From Bradyrhizobium altum (GTDB lineage Bacteria; Pseudomonadota; Alphaproteobacteria; Rhizobiales; Xanthobacteraceae): a stretch of DNA of 64,000 nucleotides. A program made the position numbers and the translations under genes. The stretch lies in NCBI RefSeq assembly GCF_020889705.1, contig NZ_JACMYP010000001.1, forward strand, positions 1 to 64,000. The letters run 5' to 3'. The notes beneath the pieces are model-generated. The model had not been told where the DNA came from. It saw only the letters and a program-made list of their open reading frames with translations, and did not search any database. Below are positions 39,563 to 48,500 of the stretch, in pieces (positions within the stretch are counted from its first letter, which is position 1; every line of letters begins with the position of its first letter).

Positions 39563-39616
39563 TTGACAGGGGGGAGCGCCCACTTTAATCACCTGACTAA
39601 TTAATCAATTAATTAA
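39563..39616 (+). promoter_or_regulatory. Candidate promoter with adjoining AT-rich palindrome
   Basis: TTGACA at 39563-39568 is followed after 15-16 bp by TTTAAT/TTAATC (39584-39590). Directly downstream lies the perfect inverted repeat TAATTAAT (39598-39605), spacer CA, ATTAATTA (39608-39615). Position and symmetry fit a repressor operator just past a promoter. The first downstream remnant is a dienoyl-CoA reductase fragment. Regulator unknown. Confidence 0.4.
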
Positions 39617-39658
39617 GGTCTGAAACCCTAGGGAAAGAATCCGCCTGATGCTGGCCGG

Positions 39659-39979
39659 CGTCGCTATCCGAAGCTGCTTGCCCCGCGCGGTCGCGGCTTC
39701 ACCGGGCTGGACGGCCAGGCGCCCATCGGCGCCAAGCAGACCGGCCTCGAACAGACGGGGAATGGCCTTGTCCGGCATGCCGAATTCGTTGCCGCGCGGC
39801 CATGGCACAGCGCCGGCTCGATCATCATGGTCGCCGACACGGCGTGCGCCGATCGCTGCCGTCAGATCCTGCATGCAGGTCCGTTCACGCGTGCACCGCT
39901 CGGCGTTGCGCGCTCGACAGCGATGTCGCGGACCGGCGCGTCCTGCCCGAACCAGGGTGGGTTTCATTCACCCGTATGA
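39659..39979 (+). pseudogene. Remnant of a 2,4-dienoyl-CoA reductase-type flavoenzyme (OYE family)
   Basis: In one frame I read YPKLLAPRGRGF, then PIGAKQTGLEQTGNGLVRHAEFVAARP, SIIMVADTAC, and then RQILHAGPFTRAPLGVA. These match, in order, the N-terminal part of FadH-like old-yellow-enzyme proteins (YPxLLAP, a MHTGLE-like segment, HAEFVAAR, QILHAGRY). About 30 residues normally found between the IIM segment and QILHAG are missing, there is no in-frame start, and the frame ends after about 106 residues. This is a deleted, non-functional relic. It sits upstream of a truncated regulator and the thiolase gene, so the ancestral operon probably dealt with unsaturated acyl-CoA. Confidence 0.55.
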
Positions 39980-40002
39980 CAATGAGGAGTGAGGCGTAAA
40001 CG

Positions 40003-40431
40003 ATGGGACGTCGATCTGAGGTACTGATGGCGCAAGACACCGCCGGCACGGACAACCGGCGCGTGATACAGGTGGTATCGCGCGCATTCGACATCGTGCG
40101 TTGCTTCGAAGGTCGAAGCATACGCCTGGGCAATCGCGAAATCGCCGATCGCTGCGGTCTTCCCCGATCGACGGTCTCCCGTCTCACCTTGACCCTCACC
40201 CAGATCGGCCAGTTGATCTACCTGCCGCAAGAGCAGAAATATGCTCTCGGTCCGCACGCGGCCGCGCCCAGCGTCCCGCTGTTTGTGGAGGGGGGCGACA
40301 AGCCCGTCTGCGGCGACGAGCGTGAGCGCGTAACGGCGCAACCGTCCATGCTGATCAACTCGCGCTTCGAGTACTTTGAAGATCAGCGCAAGCCGGTTGC
40401 CGCGCCGCTTTCGGTCACGCCACACCGCTGA
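40003..40431 (+). pseudogene. Truncated IclR-family regulator (helix-turn-helix domain only)
   Basis: 142 residues at most. The N-terminal ~75 residues are a normal IclR winged helix-turn-helix (VVSRAFDIVRCFEG, IADRCGLPRSTVSRLTLTL, then a wing ending QKYALG). After about residue 90 the sequence turns into non-homologous, proline-rich tail, and the ~170-residue effector-binding domain is missing. An ATG at 40027 is an alternative start. The gene is followed after about 95 bp by the thiolase. It could still encode a DNA-binding fragment, but loss of the sensor domain argues for a broken regulator. Confidence 0.65.
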
Positions 40432-40525
40432 CGCCTCGGCTTGTTCCGGGGCAGAAGACACGAAACGGTCGGGACCATTCGGCGCGAGCTCACAGTCAAG
40501 AAACATCCAAAGTAGAGGGAAACGC

Positions 40526-41776
40526 ATGTCTGAAGCATATATCATTGACGCGGTCCGCACGCCGCGTGGCATCGGCAAGCCGGGCAAGGGTGCGCTGTCG
40601 CACCTGCATCCGCAGCAACTGGCGGCAACGGTGCTCGGCGCGATCAAGGAGCGCAACAAGCTCGATACGTCGACTGTCGATGACATCATCTGGTCGACCT
40701 CGACCCAGGAAGGCAAGCAGGGCGGCGATCTCGGACGCATGTCGGCGCTCGCGGCCGGCTACGACATCAACGCCAGCGGCACGACGCTGGATCGCTTCTG
40801 CGGCGGCGGCATCACGTCGGTGAACCTCGCGGCAGCTTCGGTGATGTCGGGGATGGAGGATTGCGTCATCGCCGGCGGTACCGAGATGATGAGCTATCAG
40901 CAGACCCTCGCAGCCGAGCGTTCCAAGGCGGGACAGCCGGCGCGGATGATGGGTTCGGGCAATCCGGCGCTTGACGAGATTCACCCGCAGTCGCACCAGG
41001 GCGTGTGCGGCGACGCCATCGCCACGCGCGAGGGGATTAGCCGGGAAGCCTGCGATGCGCTGGCGCTGGTCAGCCAGCAGCGCGCCAAGCGGGCGATCGA
41101 TGAAGGTCGTTTCGCCAAATCGGTGATCCCGGTGCTCAACGACGACGGCAGCGTCGCCCTCGGTCGTGAGGAATTCCCGCGCCCCGAGACCACGGCCGAA
41201 GGCCTTGCTTCGCTGAAGCCGAGCTTCGAGCAGCTCGCCGATTTCGATCTCGGCAACGGTGTGACCTTCAAGAAGCAGATCCGGCGCCGCTACCCGGACC
41301 TCGAGTGGAAGGGCGTGCATCATGCCGGTAACAGCTCGGGCGTGGTGGACGGCGCCGCCGCGGTGCTCATCACGTCGAAGCAATATGCCGAGAAGCACGG
41401 CCTCAAGCCGCGCGGCCGGATCGTCGCCTACGCCAATCAGGGTGATGATCCGACGCTGATGCTCAACGCGCCGGTTCCGGCGGCCAAGAAGGTTCTCGCC
41501 AAGGCCGGCCTGACCAAGAACGACATCGACGTCTGGGAGATCAACGAGGCCTTCGCGGTCGTTGCCGAGAAATTCATCCGCGACCTCGAGCTGGATCGCG
41601 AGAAGGTCAACATCAATGGCGGCTCGATCGCGCTCGGCCACCCGATCGGCGCGACCGGATCGATCCTGATCGGCACGGCGCTCGACGAGCTCGAGCGCAG
41701 CGGCGGACGTTATGGTCTCGTCACCATGTGTGCCGCCGGCGGAATGGCGCCGGCCATCATCATCGAACGCATCTGA
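40526..41776 (+). CDS. Acetyl-CoA acyltransferase (thiolase)
   Basis: 416 residues; the ATG has AGAGGGA about 6 nt upstream. Thiolase catalytic residues are in place: nucleophile Cys92 in DRFCGGGITS, His372 in ALGHPIGATG, and Cys402 in CAAGG near the C-terminus, with NEAF between. It cleaves 3-ketoacyl-CoA with CoA to give acetyl-CoA, or condenses acetyl-CoA in reverse. The four genes from here to 44660 are all in one direction and supply the steps of beta-oxidation: dehydrogenase, hydratase, 3-hydroxyacyl-CoA dehydrogenase and thiolase. Substrate chain length cannot be read. Confidence 0.92.
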   Translation: MSEAYIIDAVRTPRGIGKPGKGALSHLHPQQLAATVLGAIKERNKLDTSTVDDIIWSTSTQEGKQGGDLGRMSALAAGYDINASGTTLDRFCGGGITSVNLAAASVMSGMEDCVIAGGTEMMSYQQTLAAERSKAGQPARMMGSGNPALDEIHPQSHQGVCGDAIATREGISREACDALALVSQQRAKRAIDEGRFAKSVIPVLNDDGSVALGREEFPRPETTAEGLASLKPSFEQLADFDLGNGVTFKKQIRRRYPDLEWKGVHHAGNSSGVVDGAAAVLITSKQYAEKHGLKPRGRIVAYANQGDDPTLMLNAPVPAAKKVLAKAGLTKNDIDVWEINEAFAVVAEKFIRDLELDREKVNINGGSIALGHPIGATGSILIGTALDELERSGGRYGLVTMCAAGGMAPAIIIERI

Positions 41777-41794
41777 TCGCGAAAGGATATTGCC

Positions 41795-42577
41795 ATGAAA
41801 CTCGATTCATCGGTCGCCGCCGTCGTCACCGGCGGCGCTTCCGGCCTCGGCGCGGCCACCTCGCGGGCACTCGCTGCGCAAGGTGTGAAGGTCGCGATCT
41901 TCGACTTCAACGAAGAGAAGGGTGAAGCCATCGCCAAGGAAATTGGCGGTGTGTTCTGCAAGGTCGACGTCACCTCCGACGAGCAGGTCGATGCGGGCTT
42001 CGCCAAGGCCCGCGCGGCGCACGGCCAGGAGCGCATCCTGGTGAACTGCGCAGGCACCGGCAACGCGGTGAAGACCGCCGGCCGGGACAAGAAGACCGGC
42101 GAGCCCACCCACTTCCCGATCGACGCCTTCAACCGCATCATCCAGATCAACCTCGTCGGCACCTTCCGCTGCATCGCCAAGTCGGCGCAGGGCATGCTGT
42201 CGCTGTCCCCGCTGGAGCACGGCGAGCGCGGCGCGGTCGTGAACACGGCGTCGGTTGCGGCCGAGGACGGCCAGATGGGACAGGCGGCCTATTCGGCGTC
42301 GAAGGCCGGCGTCGTCGGCATGACCCTGCCGATCGCGCGCGACCTGATGGCCGAGGGCATCCGCGTCAACACCATCCTGCCGGGCATCTTCAACACCCCG
42401 CTGCTGCAGGGCGCCCCGGAGAACGTCAAGGCCGCGCTCAGCGCGTCGGTGCCGTTCCCGAAACGTCTTGGCATGCCGGAGGAATATGCGCAGCTGGCGC
42501 TGACCATGATCACCAACGGCTACTTCAACGGTGAAGACGTTCGCCTCGATGGCGCCATCCGTATGGCTCCGCGCTAA
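41795..42577 (+). CDS. Short-chain dehydrogenase, 3-hydroxyacyl-CoA dehydrogenase type (HSD17B10-like)
   Basis: 260 residues. The cofactor motif TGGASGLG is at residues 12-19, and the catalytic Ser153, Tyr166 and Lys170 are in NTASVAAEDGQMGQAAYSASK. An acidic residue (FDFNEE) after beta-2 suggests NAD+ instead of NADP+. The ~20-residue insertion GRDKKTGEPTHFPIDAF is typical of type II 3-hydroxyacyl-CoA dehydrogenase. It lies 18 bp after the thiolase gene and 24 bp before the crotonase gene, so it probably forms 3-ketoacyl-CoA for the thiolase. Confidence 0.9.
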   Translation: MKLDSSVAAVVTGGASGLGAATSRALAAQGVKVAIFDFNEEKGEAIAKEIGGVFCKVDVTSDEQVDAGFAKARAAHGQERILVNCAGTGNAVKTAGRDKKTGEPTHFPIDAFNRIIQINLVGTFRCIAKSAQGMLSLSPLEHGERGAVVNTASVAAEDGQMGQAAYSASKAGVVGMTLPIARDLMAEGIRVNTILPGIFNTPLLQGAPENVKAALSASVPFPKRLGMPEEYAQLALTMITNGYFNGEDVRLDGAIRMAPR

Positions 42578-42601
42578 GCACGGCAACAGGAGACGAAAGC
42601 G

Positions 42602-43369
42602 ATGTCCGAAGAAACTCCGGTCCTCACTGAAGTCCGCGGACCCATACTGATCATCACGCTGAACCGGCCGGAAGCCAAGAACGCGGCCAACCTCGCCCTC
42701 TCCAAGGGCGTGGCCGCAGCGATCGACCGGCTCGACGCCGACGATGCCCTTAGCGTCGGCATCATCACCGGCGCCGGCGGCACATTCTGCTCGGGCATGG
42801 ACCTCAAGGGGTTCCTGAAGGGCGAGCGGCCGTCGATCCCCGGCCGCGGCTTCGCCGGCCTTACCGAGGCGCCGCCGAAGAAGCCGTTGATTGCGGCCGT
42901 CGACGGCTACGCGCTCGCCGGCGGGATGGAGATCGCGCTGTCATGCGACATGATCGTCGCCAACCGCAACGCCAAGTTCGGAATCCCCGAGGTGAAGCGC
43001 GGGCTGGCTGCTGCGGCCGGCGGGCTGATCCGCATGCCGCGCCAGATGCCGTTCCGCGTGGCGATGGAGTTCGCATTGACGGGCGAGTTCTTCGGCGCAC
43101 AGCGCGCCTACGAGCTCGGCATCATCAATCGCGTGACCGATGGTCCGGCCCTCGACGCCGCGCTCGAGCTTGCAGCCGCGATCGGTGCCAATGGCCCGCT
43201 CGCCGTCAAGGCATCCAAGCAGGTGATCGTCGAATCCCGGCTCTGGCCGGAAGACCAGATGTGGAAGAAGCAGCAGGAGATCGTCGGTCCCGTCTTCGTG
43301 TCCGAGGATGCCCGCGAGGGCGCGGCTGCCTTCGCAGAAAAACGCGCGCCGAACTGGAAGGGCAAGTAA
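42602..43369 (+). CDS. Enoyl-CoA hydratase/isomerase (crotonase) family protein
   Basis: 255 residues, a normal crotonase length. The CoA-binding and oxyanion-hole motifs are visible: LNRPEAKNAAN, CSGMDLKGF, ALAGGMEIALSCDMIVA and FGIPEVKRGL. The usual second catalytic Glu position in the PExxLG region is not obvious, so hydration versus isomerisation is open. It follows the SDR by 24 bp and is followed by a strong intrinsic terminator, which makes it the last gene of the thiolase-SDR-crotonase transcript. Confidence 0.88.
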   Translation: MSEETPVLTEVRGPILIITLNRPEAKNAANLALSKGVAAAIDRLDADDALSVGIITGAGGTFCSGMDLKGFLKGERPSIPGRGFAGLTEAPPKKPLIAAVDGYALAGGMEIALSCDMIVANRNAKFGIPEVKRGLAAAAGGLIRMPRQMPFRVAMEFALTGEFFGAQRAYELGIINRVTDGPALDAALELAAAIGANGPLAVKASKQVIVESRLWPEDQMWKKQQEIVGPVFVSEDAREGAAAFAEKRAPNWKGK

Positions 43370-43389
43370 GGCGTCGCCTGTTTCAATGA

Positions 43390-43437
43390 CGGAGCGCCGG
43401 TTTTGATTGAAGCAGAACCGGCGCTCCGAATTTTTTT
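43390..43437 (+). terminator. Rho-independent terminator after the crotonase gene
   Basis: Perfect 13 bp inverted repeat: CGGAGCGCCGGTT at 43390-43402 and AACCGGCGCTCCG at 43416-43428, with a 13 nt loop. It is followed by AATTTTTTT. It lies about 20 bp past the crotonase stop and separates that transcript from the acyl-CoA dehydrogenase gene. Confidence 0.92.
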
Positions 43438-43496
43438 GTGCGTGCCGCGCCGCCCGCCGGCCGGTTTCCGCGCCGCTTGAGAGCGCTATTGGGTGA

Positions 43497-44660
43497 ATGA
43501 TGCGTAGCTTTACCGAAGACCAGGTCATCTTCCGCGACTCCTACCGCAAGTTCCTCGCGAGCGAGATCGCGCCCCATATGGAGGCGTGGCGGGAGGCCGG
43601 CATCGTTGACCGCAGCGCGTTCACGAAGGCCGGCGATCTCGGCTTCCTGATGATCTGGCCCGAGGAAAAATATGGCGGGATGGGCGACGAGGACTTCCGC
43701 TATGAGCAGATCATCATCGAGGAGACCGCGCGCTCCGGCTGCAAGGGCTGGTTCAACACGCTGCACAGCCGCCTGGTCGGCTCCTACTTCAAGCGCTTCG
43801 GCACCGCGGAGCAGCGCGACCGCTTTCTGCCCAAATGCGTCAGCGGCGAGACCATCCTGGCGATCGCGATGACCGAGCCTGGCGCGGGCTCGGACCTCGC
43901 GGGCATGCGGACGACGGCGGAAGACAAAGGCGATCATTTCCTGCTCAACGGCTCGAAGACCTACATCTCCAACGGCATCAATTCGGACGTGGTGATCGTG
44001 GCGGCCAGGCTCGCAGGCGCCGAGAAGAAGCACGCGATGGTGCTCTTGATCGTCGAGCGCGGCATGGAGGGTTTCGAGCGCGGCCGCAATCTCAAGAAGA
44101 TGGGCATGCCGGCGCAGGACACCGCCGAACTGTTCTTCCAAGATGTGAAGGTGCCCAAGGCCAACGTGCTGGGAGAACCGGGCAGGGGCTTCTACTATCT
44201 CATGGAGGGCCTTGCCGAGGAGCGGCTGATCTCCGCGGTCGGATCGATCGCCAACGGCCGCAAGGCATTCGACATCACGCGCGCTTATGTGATGGATCGC
44301 AAGTTGTTCGGCAGGCCGCTTGCCGAACAGCAGAACACCCAGTTCCGCATGGCGGAGATGGATGCCGAAATCGACCTCGTGCAGGTCTATGTCGATCACT
44401 GCGTGGCCGAGCACAATGCGGGGCGCCTGACCAGCAACATGGGCGCCAAGGCCAAGATGATGTCGTCGGAAGTCGAGTGGAAGATGCTTGACCTCGGCGT
44501 CCAGCTGCACGGCGGCGCGGGCTATATGGATGAATATCCGATCAGCCGCATGTTCACCGACGCGCGCGTCAATCGGATCCTGGCGGGAAGCTCGGAAGTG
44601 ATGCGGCTTATCATCGGCCGCGATGTCTTCTCGGAGCACTACAAGAGCATTCTGGACTAG
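43497..44660 (+). CDS. Acyl-CoA dehydrogenase
   Basis: 387 residues, normal length. The three-domain ACAD layout is present: an N-terminal helical part, the FAD/substrate beta domain with AIAMTEPGAGSDLAGMRTTA and NGSKTYISNGINSDVVIVAAR, and a C-terminal helical part with QLHGGAGYMDEYPISRMFTDARV. The C-terminal ILAGSSEVMRLIIGR lacks the Glu of the short-chain YEGT motif, as in the isovaleryl/long-chain type group whose base is elsewhere. It supplies enoyl-CoA for the crotonase. An intrinsic terminator lies upstream, so it has its own promoter in the 60 bp before the gene. Confidence 0.9.
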   Translation: MMRSFTEDQVIFRDSYRKFLASEIAPHMEAWREAGIVDRSAFTKAGDLGFLMIWPEEKYGGMGDEDFRYEQIIIEETARSGCKGWFNTLHSRLVGSYFKRFGTAEQRDRFLPKCVSGETILAIAMTEPGAGSDLAGMRTTAEDKGDHFLLNGSKTYISNGINSDVVIVAARLAGAEKKHAMVLLIVERGMEGFERGRNLKKMGMPAQDTAELFFQDVKVPKANVLGEPGRGFYYLMEGLAEERLISAVGSIANGRKAFDITRAYVMDRKLFGRPLAEQQNTQFRMAEMDAEIDLVQVYVDHCVAEHNAGRLTSNMGAKAKMMSSEVEWKMLDLGVQLHGGAGYMDEYPISRMFTDARVNRILAGSSEVMRLIIGRDVFSEHYKSILD

Positions 44661-44712
44661 CGGATCACAGCGACTGGCTGTCTATGACCGGTTGTCTGCC
44701 TCTCTCCGTGCG

Positions 44713-45390
44713 TTACGCGCGCACCTGCCTCAACGGCTCCCGGGCGTATTCCTTCGAGCGCATCAGGGCGTCGACGAAGATCGGCTCCCAGGAGCGGATG
44801 TGGCTGCGAAGCAGCGTCGGCAGCGCCTCGGTCTCGCCGGCGAGCGCGAGCTCGATCAGCCGGTAGTGCTCGGGCACCGAGGCCTGCTGCCGCTCGAGGC
44901 CGGCGCGTGAGCTGATGCCATAGAGCCGCATCTTGTCGCGCAGGCCCATCACCATCTCGGTCAAGAGCTCGTTGCCGGCGGCTGCGATGAACTCGCGATG
45001 ATAGTTGCGGTCGGCCTCCAGATAGAGCTGGACGTCGTCGGTCTCGACGGCCTTGGCGATCTGGTCGGCCCAGCCGCGCACGACTGGTAGATCCTTTGGA
45101 GGATTGGCGGCGACCAGCACCGCGGCGTGCAGCTCCAGCACCTCGCGCATGTCGAACAAATTGCGTAGCTCGGTCAGCGACGGACCCACGACCTTGAAGC
45201 CGCGGTTGCGCATCGGCTCGACCAAGCCGCCGCGGCTGAGTTCGAGCAGCGCTTCGCGCACCGGCGTCGAGGAGACGCCGAGGCTCGCCGCGAGTGACGG
45301 CACCGAATACATCGTGCCGGGAAGGCTCTGCCCGGAAATGATCTCGGCGCGCACCCGCTGGAGCACCTGTTCGCGCAAATTCTGGTCCAT
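44713..45390 (-). CDS. GntR-family regulator (FCD/FadR subfamily)
   Basis: 225 residues. The N-terminal winged helix-turn-helix of GntR proteins runs from about residue 12 to 68 (SLAASLGVSSTPVREALLELSRGGLVEPMRNRGF). It is followed by an all-helical FCD ligand domain containing MREVLELHAAVL and ADRNYHREF, whose Asp/His residues would bind a metal and a carboxylate ligand. It is divergent from the fused molybdoenzyme gene with a 133 bp gap holding a palindrome, and convergent with the acyl-CoA dehydrogenase gene. It probably represses one or both neighbouring operons, with an organic acid as ligand by family analogy. Confidence 0.9.
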   Translation of the reverse strand: MDQNLREQVLQRVRAEIISGQSLPGTMYSVPSLAASLGVSSTPVREALLELSRGGLVEPMRNRGFKVVGPSLTELRNLFDMREVLELHAAVLVAANPPKDLPVVRGWADQIAKAVETDDVQLYLEADRNYHREFIAAAGNELLTEMVMGLRDKMRLYGISSRAGLERQQASVPEHYRLIELALAGETEALPTLLRSHIRSWEPIFVDALMRSKEYAREPLRQVRA

Positions 45391-45470
45391 GGGTGCCTCT
45401 CGCCGGGAGCTCCGATTCGTCCCTGATTATTACTTAGCCTTGACGCGCCCGGTAGCGTATGACGTAAATG

Positions 45471-45500
45471 TGTAACGCATTACAACAATGCGTCACTAGG
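45471..45500. promoter_or_regulatory. Candidate GntR operator: paired inverted repeats
   Basis: TGTAA-CGCA-TTACA at 45471-45484 is an inverted repeat with a 4 bp spacer. It overlaps a larger imperfect symmetry in which AACGCATT (45474-45481) is mirrored by AATGCGTC (45487-45494). It lies between the divergent GntR and molybdoenzyme genes, 40 bp upstream of the latter, as expected for an autoregulated divergent operator. Confidence 0.5.
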
Positions 45501-45523
45501 GCTGACTTGATGATGAGACGGCG

Positions 45524-48500
45524 GTGAAACAGCGGCTACCCGGCTATTGCACGCTTTGTCGCTCGCGCTGCGGTTCTGTCACCGTGGTCGAGGACGGGCG
45601 CGTTGTCGGTGTAGAGGTATTGAATAACCACCCCACCGGTGGCGCGCTCTGCGCCAAGGGGCGGGCCGCCCCCGAAATCGTCGCCAGCCCGCGCCGTCTG
45701 ACCGTCCCGCTGAAGCGGACCCGGCCGCGCGATGCCGCCGATCCCGGCTGGGTCGAGGTGTCGTGGGACGAGGCTTTGACCGAGATCGCCGACCGGCTCG
45801 GCAGGATCCGCGCCGAGAGCGGAGCCGAGGCGGTGGCGTTCGGCGTCACCACGCCGAGCGGCACGCCGATGGTCGACAGCTTTGAGTGGGTCGAGCGCTT
45901 CATCCGCGGCTTCGGCAGTCCCAACCTGATCTACGCGGTCGAGATCTGCGGCTGGCACAAGGACTATGCGCACGCGCTGACCTTCGGTCGCGGCGTCGGC
46001 TTTCCTGATTACGACAATGCCGATGCGATCATCCTGTGGGGCCACAATCCCGCGCGCACCTGGCTTGCGCAGGCGACGCGGATCGCCGACGCGCGGCGGC
46101 GCGGCGCCAAGGTCGTCGTCGTCGATCCCAAACCGAACGGATCGGGTCAGCAGGCCGATCTCTGGCTGCGCATTCGCCCCGGCGCCGATGGCGCGCTTGC
46201 GATGGGCGCGATCCGTCATCTCATCGCGACCGGCAGCTTCGATGCGGATTTCGTTGACGCATGGACCAATGGATCGCTGCTGGTCGATCGCGCGACCGGG
46301 CGCTTCCTGCGCGCCGACGCGCTGTGGCCGGATGGTGCGCCTGAGGCTTTCGTTCGTCTCGACGCGCTGGGCTCGCCAGAGGCTTGCGACACCCGTTACG
46401 CGCCGGAGCGCGGCGGCCAGCTTCGCGGCGCGCTGTCGATCCGTGCTTGCGACGGCCGGATGATCTCCGCGGCAACCGCGTTCGAATTGCTGGCCGAGCG
46501 CGCCGCGCCCTATACGCCGGCACTCGTCGCAGAATTGACCTGGCTGCGCGTCGATGACATCGACGCATTCAACGCGCTGCTCGCGGCCCGGCCGCGGCTC
46601 GCCTATCATTCCTGGACCGGCGTCGGTCAGCACACCAACGCCACCGCGATCGAACGCGCGATCGCGTCGCTTTACGCGCTGACTGGCGCGTGCGATCGGC
46701 CCGGCGGCAATCGCTGGCCGGTTCCGCCGCCGACGCGTGCCCTCAACGACTACAACATCCTGCCGCCGGAGCAGCAGGCCAAGGCGCTGGGCCTTGCCGA
46801 ACTACCGCTTGGCCCTCCCGCGAAGGGCTGGATCACGGCGCGTGATTTCAGCCGGGCCGTGCTCGACGGCGAGCCTTACCGGGTGCGCGCACTGGTCGCC
46901 TTCGGCACTAACTTCGTCGTGTCGCAGGGCCATTCGGAGCGCAACCGCGCGGCGCTGAACGCGCTGGAATTCCAGGTTCATATCGACATGTTCATGAACC
47001 CGACCGCGGAGAGCGCCGATTTCGTGCTACCGGCCAGCACGCCGTGGGAGCACGACGCGCTCAAGATCGGGTTCGAGATCACGCAGGAAGCCGTCGAGAC
47101 CGTGCAGTTTCGCCCGCGCATGGTGGAGCCGATCGGTAAAGTGAAGGCCGATTACGAGATCGCCGCCGCGCTCGCGCTCAAGCTCGGCATGGGGAACCTG
47201 TTCTTCGGCGGCGACATCAAGGCCGGCTGGAATTATCAGCTGGCGCCGCTCGGCATCGGTGTCGAGGATCTGCGCGAACATCCTGAAGGACGTCGCTTCC
47301 CGCAGGTCTTTCGCGATGAAAAATACGCCGTCACGCGCGAGGACGGAACGGCGGCAGGCTTTGCGACGCCGACACGCCGTGTCGAGATCTATTCGGAGCT
47401 GATGCTGGGACACGGGCATGACCCGTTGCCCGATCATGTCGAACCGGTCGGCAGCCCGCTCACGACAGCGGCGGACGAACGCTTTCCGCTCGTGCTCTCC
47501 ACCGCTAAGAGCGGCTGGTTCGTTCACTCCTCCTGGCGGCATGTTGCCTCGCTGCGGCGAAAGTCGCCCGATCCGGCCGTCGAGATCAGCCCGCAACTCG
47601 CCGAGCGGCGCGGACTTGTGGAAGGCGACTGGGCCGTGGTGGAAACACCCGGCGGTGCCGTGCGCTTGAAGGTGCGCCTCAATGCGGCGCTCGACGAACG
47701 GGTTGTCGTCGCCGAATTCGGCTGGTGGGAAGATTGTCCGCCGCTCGGCCGCGATCGCTTGGATACGGCAGGCCTCCTCACGCACAACATCAACGCGGTG
47801 CTGCACGACGATGCGCGCGATCCGGTCAGCGGCTCCGTTCCGCTGCGCGCGATCGTCTGCGATATCAGGCGGGACCACGTGGCCAGCCGCGGTGTCTGGA
47901 GCGGCCAGCGGCGGTTCGTGGTTGGCGAGCGCAGGGCCGAGGCCGATAACGTCATCGCCCTCAGCCTGCTGCCGCTTGACGGTGGTCCGCTGCCGGACTT
48001 CCTGCCGGGGCAACACGTGATGATCGCGTTGCCTGACGCAGCGGAGGCCCGCGCCTATTCGCTGACCGGATCGGGCAACCTGCCGCAAGCGCTGTCGATC
48101 GCAGTGAAAGGACGTTTCCTCAATGAAGCGCGGAGCAGCGATGCGCCGTTCTTCATGCCGGATCGTCTGCATGGTCTTGCCGTTGGAGACCAGGTTCTGC
48201 TGGAGCCGCCGGGTGGCATCTTCACGCCGCCATTGAAGGGGCTGCGGCCGCTGGTCTTCCTCGCTGCCGGCATCGGCATCACGCCGTTCATCAGCCATCT
48301 CGAGACGCTGCAACATACAGCGCAACAAGATCGCGTGGCCGAAGTCCTGCTGCTCCACGGCTGCCGCAGCAGTCGCGAGCATCCGTTCGCGCGACGGCTC
48401 GCCGAGCTGGAAGCCAGCACACAGGCGCTGACGCGGGCGATATTCTATTCGGCCCCGTTCGCGCAGGACCCGGTCGCTTCGCAGTCGTTGCGCAAGGGGC

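Larger units (their letters stand above)
38789..39658. other. Gene-poor stretch upstream of decayed genes
   Basis: About 870 bp with no convincing long gene on either strand. It contains one possible small ORF (39051-39251, minus) and, near its right end, a promoter-like TTGACA element followed by an AT-rich palindrome. Base composition drops locally to A/T-rich around 39590-39616, unlike the neighbours. Remnant or acquired DNA is plausible. Confidence 0.5.
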
